Below are positions 10,361 through 23,328 of a stretch of 64,000 bases of DNA, piece by piece. The first letter of the stretch is position 1; every line of letters begins with the position of its first letter. Where the stretch lies: the NCBI GenBank assembly GCA_951799405.1, contig OX637346.1:10129215-10193214 (forward strand). The letters run 5' to 3'. This DNA is from Agapetus fuscipes. Its lineage: Eukaryota; Arthropoda; Insecta; Trichoptera; Glossosomatidae. Both the position numbers and the translations under genes were made by a program. Below the pieces are notes generated by a model. It did no database searches. It saw nothing but the letters and a program-made list of their open reading frames with translations, and was not told where the DNA came from.

Positions 10361-11171
10361 GCTTTAACTATAGAATATACGAAGTTCAAGTAGGAAAACA
10401 GAGTTGTGCTGTATAGTGAATTAATGTTTAAAATTAAAATTGGTCTTCTCATTACGGATTTTAGTACTCGACAAAAAAAAGAAAATGATCATCTTTGTGA
10501 TTTGAGTAACAAAGGAAAGATTTTGATCGATATTCAATTTAAGATATTTGCCTTGATTAAAATGCTTTCGATACTGCATTTTTTTTTTAGAAAATACGTG
10601 TTGTACGTATACATGTTGAAATAAATAAGTGTAAACAAGATTATTTCCTAGAACTTTTGATACAAATTTCACCCGGAAGGTTTCAGTTGATTACCGATTT
10701 ATTTTTAGCCATATCAATCAAATTTAGATTAAAAAATGTGTCTTTGACATTTTCAATTTCGGCTGATAAAAATTAAACGATGAGTCCTTGAAATTTTCAC
10801 GACTGGAGACGGCAATTATGGCCGGCCCGAAATTCTCCAACAACCAATACAAAATGGGAGTGATCGATTACTCTATCCAGTCAGATGGGAAACTCGATCG
10901 CTTAGTGTCAAATTATACATTTCACTGTCGGACTTTTTGTTTTATTTCACTCCAATGGTCGCCGAATTGAGTAATCTACTCGACATTCTAAGGAATAGAT
11001 GAAAAAAGAAATTACTTTCTTGATGATCCGAGTGTTAGTACTTTATTTTCAGTTAGAAATAAAATATATGTTAGAAGCACAAAATACGTAGAATAATGAA
11101 ACCCACTAGTTGTTGTTGCAAAGTTGCAAAGACATTTTAGCATTTAGGATTCATATTGATTGTACTTAGTT
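10361..11171. other. Unassigned sequence
   Basis: Open frames 10406-10624 (plus) and 10421-10672 (minus) overlap and lack coding features. 10788-10970 is slightly GC-richer but unrecognised. Confidence 0.4.
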
Positions 11172-11306
11172 ATTAAAATCCAAACCTCAAATGAACATTA
11201 ACCCTGCATCTTTTGCCGACCTTTCCTGAAACAAGGGTGACATTGGCAAATTGAACTATTTTTGACAGTACCTATGGGTAGTCAGCCTCATACCAATACA
11301 AATAAT
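11172..11306 (-). mobile_element. RTE-like LINE 3' tail, copy E (partial)
   Basis: Only the first ~135 bases of the tail remain (AAATGAACATTAACCCTGCA, ACAAGGGTGACATTGGCAAA, GTCAGCCTCATACCAA). Confidence 0.7.
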
Positions 11307-12182
11307 AATAGATAAAAAATATACGTCGGAATAGTATTGTCAAATTTTTCTTACGAGTGTATCTATGGCAATATTAAAAAGATACACAAAATATCGTAAG
11401 CTTTTTATTTTAATAAATATTTATTTTATTTTTGTGAATCTTGAAGTAAATACTTCTCTAGTATTAGATCAACAGATAATACAATTTTCTCCGTTTACAA
11501 AAATTCATTATGTGTTAATTTTTGTAAATATATTTTCATATTGTTTTATAATCAGATAGAAATTAACCTTTCACTACGTTTTTCAGACTATATGCAAGTT
11601 TTTTTTAAATGAAAATCCTTTGTAATCAATTATCAAATAATGTAATATTGTGCAAAAAAACAATTGAAATTTTAGTCTTCGATCGTCTTGGAATATTGAA
11701 ACAGTATGCCCTGCAAGAAAAATTTTCAAAAACAAGTGAGACATTAAAATTTTCCATTTTCATAAGTGCGGCTCGTTATAATAATTCTATTTTTCTTTCT
11801 GCAAATGCGAAGGAAAAAGCAAAAAAGAAAACCGTTGATTTTACACAAAGAAAATAAAGTGACAAAATAATGGCGAGGAATGGCACGAAGGGGAATTGGC
11901 ACGAAGGGGAATTGGCACGCCACCTGAAATAACACCTGATTTAATTCCTCGCGCCCTGCCAACTTCAAGTGGACTTAGAATTAATTCTCTGCGACACTTT
12001 TTGCTTACTTTCCTTCAACTCAAAGTGAAATTCTCGGCTCGTAAAAACTGGATAGTTTTTTACATTTAAAATGAAAAGAAAATTTTCAACAAAAATGGGG
12101 TGTGATGTTTCAAGATTAATCAATTTTAGGCTTGTAAAAACTGGATAGTTTTTTAGCTGCCTTTCTTGGTTTATACTACATT
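11307..12182. other. Unassigned AT-rich sequence with a short tandem repeat
   Basis: At 11881-11918 a 16-bp unit TGGCACGAAGGGGAAT occurs twice plus a partial third. Nothing else is recognised. Confidence 0.45.
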
Positions 12183-12320
12183 TGAGGGCATTAGAAACAA
12201 AAAAGCAAGTGTCCTATAGACTATCTACGGACACTGTGTCTTATAGACTAGTGTCCTGTGGACTAGTGTTCTATACACTATCTATGGGACACTTGCCTTT
12301 TTGTTTCTAATGCCCTCATT
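12183..12320. mobile_element. Foldback element with nested palindromes
   Basis: Arms TGAGGGCATTAGAAACAAAA (12183) and TTTTGTTTCTAATGCCCTCA (to 12318) are near-perfect complements. Between them are GTGTCCTATAGACTATC-like units in alternating orientation. No coding capacity. Confidence 0.6.
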
Positions 12321-12418
12321 TGAAAGGACAAGCTAATTTTAAATCAAAGTGAGGTGTGGTGTTTCAAGAATAGTTAAGCGTTTTGAGTGAGAAGTATACG
12401 CAACGCAAAAAAACTCAA

Positions 12419-12504
12419 TAAAGCTACACATATAGTGTAACTTCTTGTCGCGTTATCCCCGAAGGATTTTGTTATGTGGCGAGTGGAACTTATTTTTTTA
12501 CATA
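12419..12504 (-). mobile_element. S1 SINE, 3' part only
   Basis: Matches the S1 3' end (AAGCTACACATATAGTGTAA, TTCTTGTCGCGTTATCCCCG) and breaks off before the body. Confidence 0.7.
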
Positions 12505-14533
12505 ATTATACGCAAAGCAAGAAAAACCTTTTACGCTAAAATTGTTTCATTCTTATAAAGTTTAAAATGTCTTTAAAAAACCACCATAAAAGATCCAAAA
12601 AGAGACTTTAACTACCTACAATAATAAACGTTTTTTTTAATAAATTTAAAAAGTCTAAATTTCGCATTAAATAAAGTGGGAAGTTATCGCATTTTCATAC
12701 ACTCAATAACACAATTTTTTACACCCTAATAATTTCAATTAAATATATGAAATCACAATTATTAATTTATGATAATGAAATTAATCTGAATTTACATTTC
12801 ATCGTAATTAAAAGTTCACAAATTGTGCTAATATTTCAGCTAATAAAGCTAGAATAGCCGAGCTAATTCAGAGCTAACCACACCACGTTTCACGGTCGTC
12901 ATAGTTAATACCAGTCGCGTGCACAGAAAATCACTCCGCTTCATTCATTACAGACTATATTGGGAAATATGAAAGGGTTTCCATTACAATCACCAGTTTA
13001 ATTAGACGTGATGGCATTTAACGTGGAATCACGAAAGGTATCAGTTTCCATGTGCGAGTATGAAGGTATCAGGTTTTTTTATTTGACCTCAATATTTTCA
13101 CCTCAGAATTTTTATGGAAAATTCCTACAGATATTTTATTAAGTTGCTTGTAGAAATTTTTTATGTTTCAATTATTTGAATTACTGTGGCAGTGGTATCT
13201 ATTAGTAGTTGAATTATTTAAAGATAAAAATGATATCCCTTGAGATGTGTGTTAGAGAGTGCGCATGTCAGGTGTCTACAAGTACATATTATAATACATT
13301 ATACGACAAGATTATGTATTTTAGCATGGTGGTGTGTACCGCAGAATACAGACACGCTATATTGAACTTTGGACCTTCTTCAGCGCTTGCATATAAGGCG
13401 GACTGCGTGAAGCAAGGGAGCATATTACCGTGAATAAGTAATTGAACCGGTCTCTTGTTTTTTTCTGTATTATATTTAAATTTTTAAGCATTATTTTCTT
13501 CTTGCATTCATTTGCTTTAATTTTGCATTTTTTTATTCCCAGTAATTAAACTCCACATTGAGACTCCAATACAAACCAAAAAAATTGCATTCACATTATT
13601 CACTTTTTTTACCCTTACATAAGAAATTATTGTGAGCTCTCTATATAGCTACGTGAATTTTTTTTTCACTTATTTTATTATTTGCTTGGCTTAAAATGCT
13701 TTGAGTCTTCTAAAATTCTAAGTCAACTATCGTTCATTTATTGCGTTGTATTCTAAATACACAAGTATCTAATGTAAATACAAATCTTACATCAAACATT
13801 ATCTCCTCTTTTTCCACCATAGACATTCACCGTATCACTTTATCTGCAGAGCTTAACGATTTATAGTTGAATGTAAATCCGAGCAAGCGTTTTATTTTCA
13901 CTGAGGAAACAATATTTTTTCTCTCGAATGGCCTCAGCAGCGCCAACTCGGGGAATATGTCTGATACGGTCCTACGTAAACGGCTCAAGTCTTTGCAAAG
14001 ATTTCCTAAACTGCTCTTTCTCCCATCGGACAAAGCCTAACGCCGGTTCGGGGAAACTTCGTGCATTTTCTGCCCGTGGAAACAATTGTTTGCACAAATT
14101 GCTTCTTCTATTTTTGATAGAGACGGTTGTTAGGGAAATGCGGTCGTTGCTTTATACGGCGGTGCTTGCCTGTATTTGCATGGACACTTTTCCATTTTGT
14201 ACCTTTCTGTGACAATTTGTACGTAATAAATAAACACAATGTTCTTGCACGGTTATGAAGTAACTACTTTTTAAAATAGTCTTTTAAAGGCAACCTACAT
14301 AAATATATTTTTTATATCTCATTTAAATGCATTCAAAATGTTTTCATACATGTATTTATGCAAACAAGACACAAAGGAAAACAGTGAATAAGAGTGAAAA
14401 AAACCAGTAAAAACTTTATTTTTAAATAATTTTCATTAATAAATTATTCATTTAATGAAGCCTGGATATGTATGTCACTGTAGTTTTAAGCAAAACATGT
14501 AAGCATAACAGAAAGAAGAATTTCAAACAACAG
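12505..14533. other. Unassigned 2-kb stretch with a GC-richer island
   Basis: 13840-14215 is more balanced in base composition than its surroundings and holds two overlapping open frames (13928-14212 plus, 13827-14033 minus) with no recognisable product. It may be conserved non-coding sequence. The rest is AT-rich. Confidence 0.4.
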
Positions 14534-14660
14534 TAAATTGATTAAAATAAAAATTGCTTTGTTGAATTGAAGATGGGAGGTACTGCTTCTCCCAAAACTG
14601 GTTGTATACAAAAATAAACTCATGTGAGTTAAAACAAAGCAATTTTTATTTTAATTTATT
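14534..14660. mobile_element. Small hairpin element
   Basis: Arms TAAATTGATTAAAATAAAAA...GCTTTGTT (14534-14563) and AACAAAGC...TTATT (14633-14660) are complementary over ~28 bp with a ~70-bp loop. Probable MITE. Confidence 0.5.
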
Positions 14661-16156
14661 AAAATGAACTTTCACGATGTTACTGCTGAAAATCTAGATA
14701 ATATAACAGTAAATTGACTTGACTTTTATGGAGACTTCAGCCACCCTAAAATGAAAATTAGTGCAACAACATGTGATAGTGATACTTGTAATTAACATTA
14801 GAATTTCCTGTTTTACCACAAAACCGAGCGCATAAATTGGCTTGACTTTATGTTATTGTGATTCTTTCAAATACATCAATTCAAACAACATTAAAATGAA
14901 TAAAATATGTGTATTTTTCATTAACGTTTTTCAAATACTTTTGATTACCGTAGTTGTTCACAAAATAATAATGAAAATTACACTTCTATTCAATCCGAAA
15001 TTTTGATTTATTACAGAATAACTGTAGTTTGAAAAGTAATCATCATGTGTGCGTTTGATTTATGAGACTTGGCAATATGTGTGATGATTTAAGCAATAGA
15101 AAAGCTTTGACGAATAAGTCACAGCTAAAGCCTTCAGGTTTCCTTTCATTCCGACGAATCTTCCTCCCTCTACGTCTCTCACTTCATCCCCCGAATGTAA
15201 GAAAACGGAAATTAATACAAACGCATAATGTGCGTTTATCTCTTTTGCGAGGAACTGCTCGGCGTCGACAAAATAGAATCAATCATTACATATTTCCGAA
15301 GAGCATTTATTTTTGAAAATCTTATATATTTTTGTAACGTAAATAAACTGTCATCTCTACGAATCAATAAAACAGCTCAGCTTCCTTTTCAACTGAGAAA
15401 AGCTTTGATATAATATCATACCAAGATACTTCACAATTAAGTTAGAAAAAATAATGTTACTCTTAAATTATAAAAAATATTTAATATGTACTTACAAATA
15501 TAAGTATAAAATTCAGCATTTCTTTGACGGTTCAAAAACAAAATGAAAAAAGTTTATTCAAACATAAATTAGTATCAAAAAGCTACTGCTACTTATCCAC
15601 AATTTTTAAATAATTTACATTTTATTCACGTACCTACTTACAATTTTGTTTTTACGTCTCAATTTCAAAAGGAAAATTAAATCAAAGACCAAGCGCTCCC
15701 TTAATTTATCGACCGTAGAGGAGGTTTTTTTTGGAAATGGTGTAGTCGAAAAATAACAGGCATGTGACGAAAAAAAGACCCTTTTCCAAAATTAGCGACG
15801 TAAGTGGTCCACGTCGGCGTCTCGAGTTCGCATCAGCGTTACTACCCATTCCGGGCTGTTTCCTTTACACATGTCGGGGGATGATTTGGTAAGGACTGAA
15901 GAGTGGGGTAGAAGTGATCAGGGAGGCTTTCTAAAGGACCCTTTTAGCTGAATAGTTGATGAGTTGAAATGAAGTCATTTGATGTACGGTATAAGTATTG
16001 AGAATAAAGGTAATTGTCAAAAAATATATTTAAGAATTTTAGATGACTTTTTTAAGTATTTAAAAAAAAACATTAGATATCCACTCAAATATAATTATCT
16101 CAAGTAAAAGTTTTGACTTTGTCAAGATTCATTTTAAATTATTTATGTAAAAATAA
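14661..16156. other. Unassigned sequence
   Basis: 15090-15290 and 15690-15900 are GC-richer but show no gene model. The remainder is AT-rich. Confidence 0.4.
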
Positions 16157-16257
16157 TACACAAAGCTTTTCTTCACGACTTGATTTGTTTCCTCGCTGGT
16201 GTGATAGCATCTGAAGTGCTCGAGGAAGTAAATCAACTCGTGAAGAAAACTTTGTGT
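16157..16257. mobile_element. Small hairpin element
   Basis: Arms CACAAAGCTTTTCTTCACGA...CCTCG and CGAGG...TCGTGAAGAAAACTTTGTG are ~38 bp and nearly complementary. A half-copy sits near 37196-37262 (GTGTGATAACATCG, CAAGGAAATAAATCAACTAG). Confidence 0.55.
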
Positions 16258-16359
16258 TTTTTTTTAGATGATGAATTATTATCTCGAGATTTAAGTGAAT
16301 TTTTCAAACATATATTGAATAATTTTGTTAGTATGTGCTAAAGATTTTGGTTCTACGCT

Positions 16360-16424
16360 TCAAAATCGTAGACCCTAGCTCTCGGCATTTAATGCAAGTT
16401 CTCTACCAACTAAGCTGTATGAAA
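16360..16424 (-). mobile_element. S1 SINE head fragment
   Basis: CTAGCTCTCGGCATTTAATG followed by CTCTACCAACTAAGCTGT is the reverse complement of the S1 tRNA-like head. The body is missing. Confidence 0.5.
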
Positions 16425-19400
16425 TAGGTGAGCTGGAAATAAAATCGGTGCTTTATTTTATCTACAACTTGTTTAAGGACGTTCGAAAATAAATGTTAAA
16501 ACTTGTGATATTAAATAATAATAAAGTACACAAATAATAACAAAAAGAGACATGGCAGCCAATGGTTTCACAAAATCTTTAAATTAATAGAAAGAACTTC
16601 AGAATTTAAAATAAGAAATCAATTATGATGTGTACCTTTCATAAAACTAATGTATTAAGAAAAAATATGATAAATGATGCAATATTTTTTTCTTATATAC
16701 ATCGTCATGATTGGGTAGATAAATTTCTTTAATAAATTTAAAAGTCGTTTGAAAATTCATAAGTGCTGATTTAATAATGACTTTATCTGTGAATATAGTC
16801 TGGAATACTACAAAAAGTAACATAATTAGATAAACTTTCCAAAATCATGATTTCTAATGTGTTACAACTAAAACCAAATCGTTTATTTTTGCGTACATAA
16901 TGGGTTGCATTTCAGCATTTAGTAAGTTGGTGTCTCTTTGTTAATACTAAATTCAGCGTATCGCAAAGCCACAATGCAAATGCCTTGAATGATCATAGAT
17001 TACTCAAAGCGAGCTCTAATAGATTTCCAGCGGTATTCACAGTCAATACTTAGCTCCCACTAACGTATTCCAGTTAAACTCTTATTCAATCGAGTGAAAG
17101 TTGTACAGGTATAGTTTCATCATTTTAGATAATGCAGTGTACTTACTTCATATAACTTGCACTAGTTACACCCCTGGCGGCAATTTTCAATCGACATAGA
17201 AAAATATTTTTTTTCAAGTCTTGAGCCTGTGTCGCTACATTGTTATATTTTATTACAAATTGTGAAAGCACTCAAGCACTAAGCATTTTGATTACGTTTC
17301 TTGTTTTATATTCTATTTCTCCAACTCTTGCTTAATTTATATGCGTCTGTCTCTTTTGCTCGCGATATCGAAAGGCTTATATTTCTATTTGTTTTCTTTA
17401 TTTTTTAAACTTTTAAATATTTTTTTATCATTAAGGTATCTAATAAGAAAAGCCTAAGGATCTTTAAAATAACCCCATTTATGTTTATAGACCTTTAAAT
17501 TAATTCAAATCCACCACAATTCTCGTACATTTTTTCTTCAACATTAAATCAGTTAATTTCATTCTTTCACAATTTTACAATCTGATCCAGTTTTTCTCTC
17601 CTTATGCTTGAACTTTTGTATCACAACTTTTAAACTTTTGCTTTCACATTCTCATGCAGCTTGCATTTCTACATAACTTAAACTATGTTTTTGATTCTGA
17701 AGAGTTTTTACTGTTATACATACTTTCTAACGATGTTACTCACAAGCCTCAGCTGCCACCTGACGTGAAATTTCTGTACAAAAAAACGATGATCCATAGA
17801 TCAGCTGTGAATGTTTTTTTTTTGTGAATAACCCTTCAAGTGTTTATGTTGGCCGGATATACTTTGAGTGAACGCTTAGTCTACGAATGACTGTGAATAA
17901 CACAGTTTGACGGCAAATAAATGCATTTGAATGGCTGGTCACGTTTCCAGTATAAATTGAAGCGTACCGTTTGTACTCAATAAATAAGGCAACAGTTATA
18001 ACTAATGTGAAAGCTGCAAACTTTGCTTGGCCATTACCCTAATACGCGATATGAACGTGAAATTCAGCTAATAGCACCGACTCTCTACAAAGCCATAGTT
18101 ACGGGGGGATCCTCTGCATAGAATACACCAAACAAACTGAAATATGACGCTGTTTTTTGGACCATTTTGATAATTACCTGTAGGTAGTCATATTAAACTC
18201 CAACAAATATAAGCTAAAGCTTATTCACGCGTTTTGGTCCCAATTCGGTCGCAAAATGTACTTATGCATGAGCTTGCCGGACAAACTGTGCGAAAGCTAA
18301 CGTATCCTTCCCTTTCATTATTAGACTTCCGATCCGGCATCGGTCCAGGTAATGTGAAAAGGGGCTAAGTTACAAAATTTACTTTTTACGGAAGTCATCC
18401 AGCAAAAAGAGGAACAATGATGTTGAAGTTGAGAGATACGAAGATCTTTTCGATTTAAAAACTCTTGGAGATTGAAGGTTGTATGTTTAGTTTCTGTAGC
18501 AAACACGCGAAGGTAGTGTGATCACATAAATATTTTTTTAATTGTTTCTATTTCTTCATTCATACGATTGTTTTATTCGCTCTTGAAAATTACATAAGCA
18601 AGTCGAAAGTACGCTAGGTTAAATAAATACTCAACTTGTGAAAATAAAATTTTTATTTTTATTTTTTATAATTCCTCATCTCAAAACAATATTAATTACA
18701 CAAAAATAACAAGCGTAAAGGAAACCAACACAAAATTATTAAATGTGGTTATATCCTACGAAGTTTAAAAAATTTTGTCTTACCATTTAAACACAGCAAA
18801 CAGTGAAAATATAAAAATATCAAAAACACAATAACTTCCTTCTGATGTCTGTACTGCATTGTTCATAAAAGCCTTGGAACTTTGTTATTCTCCTTGTAGA
18901 ATAAAAGAAGTCTAAATTACGACATCAGAGAGCCTTCTTTTGGCCATTTATTAGGATCCCCTTAGAAGCTGGCGTCTTTAGCATTCAGTGAGATTGAACG
19001 AGTTGATTGAAGGATTAATTAATCTCCGTTTCAAATTAGCTTAAATCGAAAGCAGGAGAACAAATTAAGATAAAAGTGGTAGCTACTCGAGAAGGTACTA
19101 GCCGGGACGGTCTCAATGAAATTATTTTCCAGCCGTCAAATAAATCAACTTTATTGCTAGATTGCTAATTTTATCCTTTATTAAATCTGTTAAACTGAAG
19201 TTCTGAAAGAACTGCTTGAACTTTGAAATGAATAAAAAAAACGAAGTTTTGAGTTTCGCGAGGTGGGTTCATCTACATATATTTTCGGTTCGGAAATTCG
19301 TGTCGAAATATGTATGCGGATTTTAAATAAAATTTAAAAACATATTTTATACAAAATGTATTTTTTTTAAATGGAAACAAAAACCTTTCAAATTAAAGGT

Positions 19401-20122
19401 AATTCAAATAAAGGTTTGAAGTTTTTGTGAATTCACTTATCAAAAAAAATCACTTTAAAAATATATCCTTATTTTAATCATATCAGTACAATGAGAATAC
19501 ATTTGATTACATCGTGTTGTTGTTTTATTATACAAGTATGCTTATTTTTTACCCACTCAAGAGCAAATCTGAGAATAAATATATTTCTAAAATTATTTTT
19601 GGTAGTACTGAAATGTTTATCTTAGACATAGACTTTGTTTTTTTTACCTTACATGTATCTTGTTTCACAATTTTGAACCTGAGCTTCAGGCAAAAAAACA
19701 AACAAGCTGTTTTTATGTTCGTGGGTACTAAAATAAACAAGTCTCTTGTACTTTCTATAATCTGCGGGCGTTAGAGCTGTAATTAAAAGTCTGGCAAGTT
19801 TGAAACTATTTAAAATAAAAAATATTTCCATATATGCAGATTCACTGCTAATGGACTATTTCAGCTAAATTTACCACAAAAGTCAACTTGGCTTGAAATG
19901 GTTTGGTGGGGGTGAATTAAGCTACACAAAATAATAATTTAAAAAACATATATTTCACAGATATGAATGCAATAAATAGTTGTTTATAATAGAGTCATTG
20001 CTTCTAATAATGACTTTTAAGGCGAAAATATTCAACCATAATTTTTTTTTAATTAAAACTGTGTTTTTTTTAAACAAATAAAAAACATTAAAAATATTTG
20101 TTTAATTTGAACATAAACATAC
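16425..20122. other. Unassigned 3.7-kb AT-rich stretch
   Basis: No transposon family, RNA gene or supported coding exon seen. Open frames such as 18321-18506 and 19514-19774 are short, overlap on both strands and look random. Confidence 0.4.
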
Positions 20123-20577
20123 TGTTACGTTTTTCCTGAGGTTCTTTTAATTAAAACACAAGTTCAACACAAGTTAGCCATACAGTTTATTTACACAGAC
20201 TTTCTTACAATAGATTTATTTTAACAGACTTATTTTAACAGATTTATTTTAACACACTTATTTATTTCGTACAGATTACATTTATTTTACACCATATTGG
20301 TCGCCCTAGTAACTAGATATTCCTCTGTGTGAGTGCTTCGAAAGACTGACACGCTTCAGCCGATTGTCGCCCTTCTTATAGCGGAACCTAGGGGCCATTC
20401 CAGCCTGCCCTAGAAAGTTCCACTACCACAGTTGTATAGACGATTCTGGACATATTTATTTCATGAAGAGTCCATTTCCTACCTACATACACACCTTACA
20501 ATTACAATCGTCTGGGCCAGAACATTCTCTCAAAACACACGTACACCAATAAGCATCTACCAGTGTATTTCGTTACA
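20123..20577 (-). repeat. Solo LTR of the DEK-carrying retrotransposon family
   Basis: 455 bp, the reverse complement of the LTRs at 50594-51048 and 53493-53947. It runs from TGTTACGTTTTTCCTGAGG to CAGTGTATTTCGTTACA on the plus strand. The 4-bp ATAC flanks it on both sides (20119-20122, 20578-20581), proving a clean insertion followed by LTR-LTR recombination. It differs from the other two at noticeably more sites than they differ from each other, so it is older. The TATAAGAAGG promoter motif is retained. Confidence 0.93.
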
Positions 20578-20862
20578 ATACTAATTACACTCGTAGATTT
20601 GTGCTCAATACTTACCATTTGAACGTTTACACCGCTCGGGCGTATGTAAGGATGTATTCTGGTGTGTACAAAGGAAACGACATTCTTGATGTGTGAATAG
20701 CAATGATTTGAACATAACCTAAAAACGTCCTCGCTGTTAAACAGTTGCATTGATTGAATTGTCTAAATCAGTCATTCTCCAAATAGATTCATTCTCTAAA
20801 TATATCAAAAGTTTCAAACATAATTTTACGAATGTAAAAATATATATATTCATTAAATTAAA

Positions 20863-20990
20863 CACAGTTTCAATTCACTTTTATATTCTTTTAACTTTGT
20901 CTAACGTTTTCGCCTACAAGGCATCATCAGGACTTGTAGGCGAAAACGTTAGACAAAGTTAAAAGAATATAAAAGTGAATTGAAACTGTG
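20863..20990. mobile_element. Perfect 58-bp inverted repeat, Penelope-like hairpin element
   Basis: Left arm 20863-20920 and right arm 20933-20990 are exact complements around a 12-base loop. The right flank continues to GTGGACTTTCACTGTGTAA at ~21029, which also ends the elements at 31934 and 36811. The arms carry the GCGAAAACGTTAGAC segment of the ribozyme-like core. Confidence 0.7.
20899..20933 (-). ncRNA. Hammerhead-ribozyme-like core
   Basis: Minus strand reads GTC-CTGATGA-TGCC-TTGT-AGGC-GAAA-ACGTTA-GAC. This has the CUGAUGA and GAAA catalytic boxes, a GCC/GGC stem II, a GUC/GAC stem I and a UA cleavage dinucleotide. Stem III is only the self-complementary AACGTT, as in minimal ribozymes thought to work as dimers. 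Penelope-like elements are known to carry such motifs. Confidence 0.6.
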
Positions 20991-21029
20991 CTTTATTTAA
21001 TTAATATACAGTGGACTTTCACTGTGTAA

Positions 21030-21949
21030 GCCACCAAACCCATAAAAATAGTAAAAATCTATGTCTGTGAAATTGTGCATGTTTACCTATGATTGTGTGT
21101 CCGTGTGTTTTTGCTTACTTATGATTGTGTGTCTGTGTGTGTTTACTATACAGTATGTGCGTATAGACGTCAGTATTTAATAGTTGTACCTACTCGTATT
21201 TGCACGAAGCTTCCGCTCGAGAAACTTCTGGTATGGTCTGGTATATGCTAGAATAAGCTTTAGCTATTCTAAAATACGGACTGCGGTGCTTTGGAGCAGG
21301 GAGTACCCCATTATTACTCGAACCGTTAAACCACCAGTACAAAAGCTTAAAGTGTGAGCCTTATGTAAGCAAATTGTATAATAAATTCAAGCCAAGTTTT
21401 ATTAAAGTGAACCCAAAGTAAGTCGTAATAATTATTGTTACGATTTAACACTTACAACAATTACATACATACTCTTCAGTGGCTTTGTCTATCCTTAGCG
21501 GAAAAGCGATAAATTTAAAGGTTCAGTGTTGAATATAAACCACGCAGTAGATCTGATAGTTTCCCATGAAAAACGTCGAACAGTTTAAGATGTGTAATTA
21601 CCCACATATCTGATGAGAGAAAACTTTTCAGCGGGCTGAAATACCGCCCCGTCAGGTCCGGCCCTCCGCACCTTCGTCGAGACTGACAAACACGCATTCG
21701 CTCTCCAGAACAAAAATTTAATGCGCTATTACCTTCCTCGGAAACACTTAGCCGAAAAATGGATATTAAGGCGCATTTAAATTGTTAATGCTGGGAACGG
21801 GGCGCCCGGCTTTTTTGATTTATAATATGGGTTTCCCGGAGCGGCCCTCTGCCCTCTTCCATTAAAAATATATTTACCGCTTACTTTTCTCACCCACGAC
21901 ATACATGTTTGTGCCCCATCCAAACAGTTTTACGTTCATCATCATCATC
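21030..21949. other. Unassigned sequence with a GC-richer island
   Basis: 21050-21150 has GTGTGTCTGTGTG-type low complexity. 21480-21900 is compositionally distinct (GGGGCGCCCGGC, GGAGCGGCCCTC) without a credible ORF and may be conserved non-coding DNA. Confidence 0.4.
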
Positions 21950-22080
21950 ATTACAGCCTTACGGCAACTGGGCTTTGCTTGGGTATTGCCGCTTTGTAAA
22001 GCGACGATCAAGCTTACAGAGTGCTTCAAAAAGTGTGAAAAACAGCGCTAACCAAATAAATCATCCTAATATTTATATTA
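21950..22080 (+). mobile_element. S2 SINE, 3' part
   Basis: Contains TACGGCAACTGGGCTTTGCT, AAGCGACGATCAAGCTTACA and the family's 3' end CGCTAACCAAATAAATCATC. The tRNA head is absent. It directly adjoins LINE tail copy F. Confidence 0.75.
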
Positions 22081-22083
22081 TTC

Positions 22084-22263
22084 CTAATGTCACCCCTGTT
22101 TCAGAGAAGATCGGTAAGAGCTGTTGTAAGGCTTATATTTATTTGAGGTTGGGTTTTTATGTTGTAAATCCACATACGCAAACTTATACATGTCTGCTTA
22201 TGGGATTACATTTAATATGAATCTTAAATGTAAAATATCTTTGCAACTAAGATTATCGATTAT
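22084..22263 (+). mobile_element. RTE-like LINE 3' tail, copy F
   Basis: Second-subtype tail starting in the AATGTCACCCCTGTTTCAGA block and ending AACTAAGATTATCGATTATA. Diverged. Confidence 0.75.
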
Positions 22264-23066
22264 AATAAGATAGCTCGAAGGGTACATAATAATATTTGTA
22301 AACGTGATCTATTAGAATCAGGTTTATCCCTAATTTTTATTTGCATTTGTACTCAACTAAAAATAAAATAAAAATTTCACCTTTCAATTCTCGTACATTT
22401 TTGTTCATACACCGTGTTTGAGTTTAAACTTAAATCTGTTTCCTTGTTGGATTTTTATGTTTTTTCCGTGTTTCTGTGAACTCGCGTTACAGAGTGTATC
22501 GTTTACTTGTTTTTAACGACGAAATTTCCCGGAAACATACACAGTTTTTTCCATGACTTTTTCGTGTTCATACAAGCAGTTAACACAGATGTTTTCTGAA
22601 GGAAAATAATTTACACACTTCATCAAATAACTCTTAATCCTCATAGTTATTTTTTTTTCTTTGATTTCTAGTTTAATATTTTTACTCTATACAACAATTT
22701 TTAGGTGAAAACAGGAAAACGTCACATTATTTGCTCTACGTCAAACAATAAAACGCGTACTATACTAGGCTTAGTACCATATTGTTAAATTTTTCGACAG
22801 AAAATACACTTTTTTACACGTTATACACTTAATTGTACACAAAATTTATTTTACAACTTATGATCACTTCTTAACTGTCTGCTTAATGTAAACTGAACTC
22901 TCCCACGTAAAACTCGTCCATTCTAAAGGCTTATTCGTTCTACCAGAAAGGTCCATTTGGTGTGTCTCTAGATATTGGTAGAAAGTTCAAAATCCTTCCA
23001 GTACATTAGTGCATTATTATTTCTTCTTTAGTTTACATTATTATCTTCTTAATCAGTATAATGCAC
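22264..23066. other. Unassigned AT-rich sequence
   Basis: No feature recognised. Confidence 0.4.
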
Positions 23067-23286
23067 TGATAAACCAAAACTGTAAAAAATGGTTCACTTT
23101 GCCAATATCACCCCTGTGTCAGGCAGGTCGGTAAAAGTTGTAGGGTTTATGTTCATATGCGGTTTGGATTTTATTTGTAAGTGCACATTCAGCATTTGTA
23201 AGCGCGAACTACACGTATTTGTTTGTGGGTATGTATTTGATATAAGCTTTAAATTTTAATATATCTTTGAAACTTAGATTATAGAT
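23067..23286 (+). mobile_element. RTE-like LINE 3' tail, copy G
   Basis: First-subtype tail (GTAAGCGCGAACTACACG) ending AACTTAGATTATAGAT. It is followed immediately by a microsatellite. Confidence 0.8.
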
Positions 23287-23287
23287 G

Positions 23288-23288
<1 letters not shown>

Positions 23289-23325
<37 letters not shown>
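23289..23325. repeat. (TA)n microsatellite
   Basis: About 17 TA units starting three bases after LINE tail copy G, suggesting insertion into or growth from the LINE 3' end. Confidence 0.9.

Positions 23326-23328
<3 letters not shown>

Noticed and set aside
13928..14212. 94-codon ORF in a GC-richer island
   Set aside because: An equally long frame exists on the opposite strand, no splice sites or domain; more likely non-coding.
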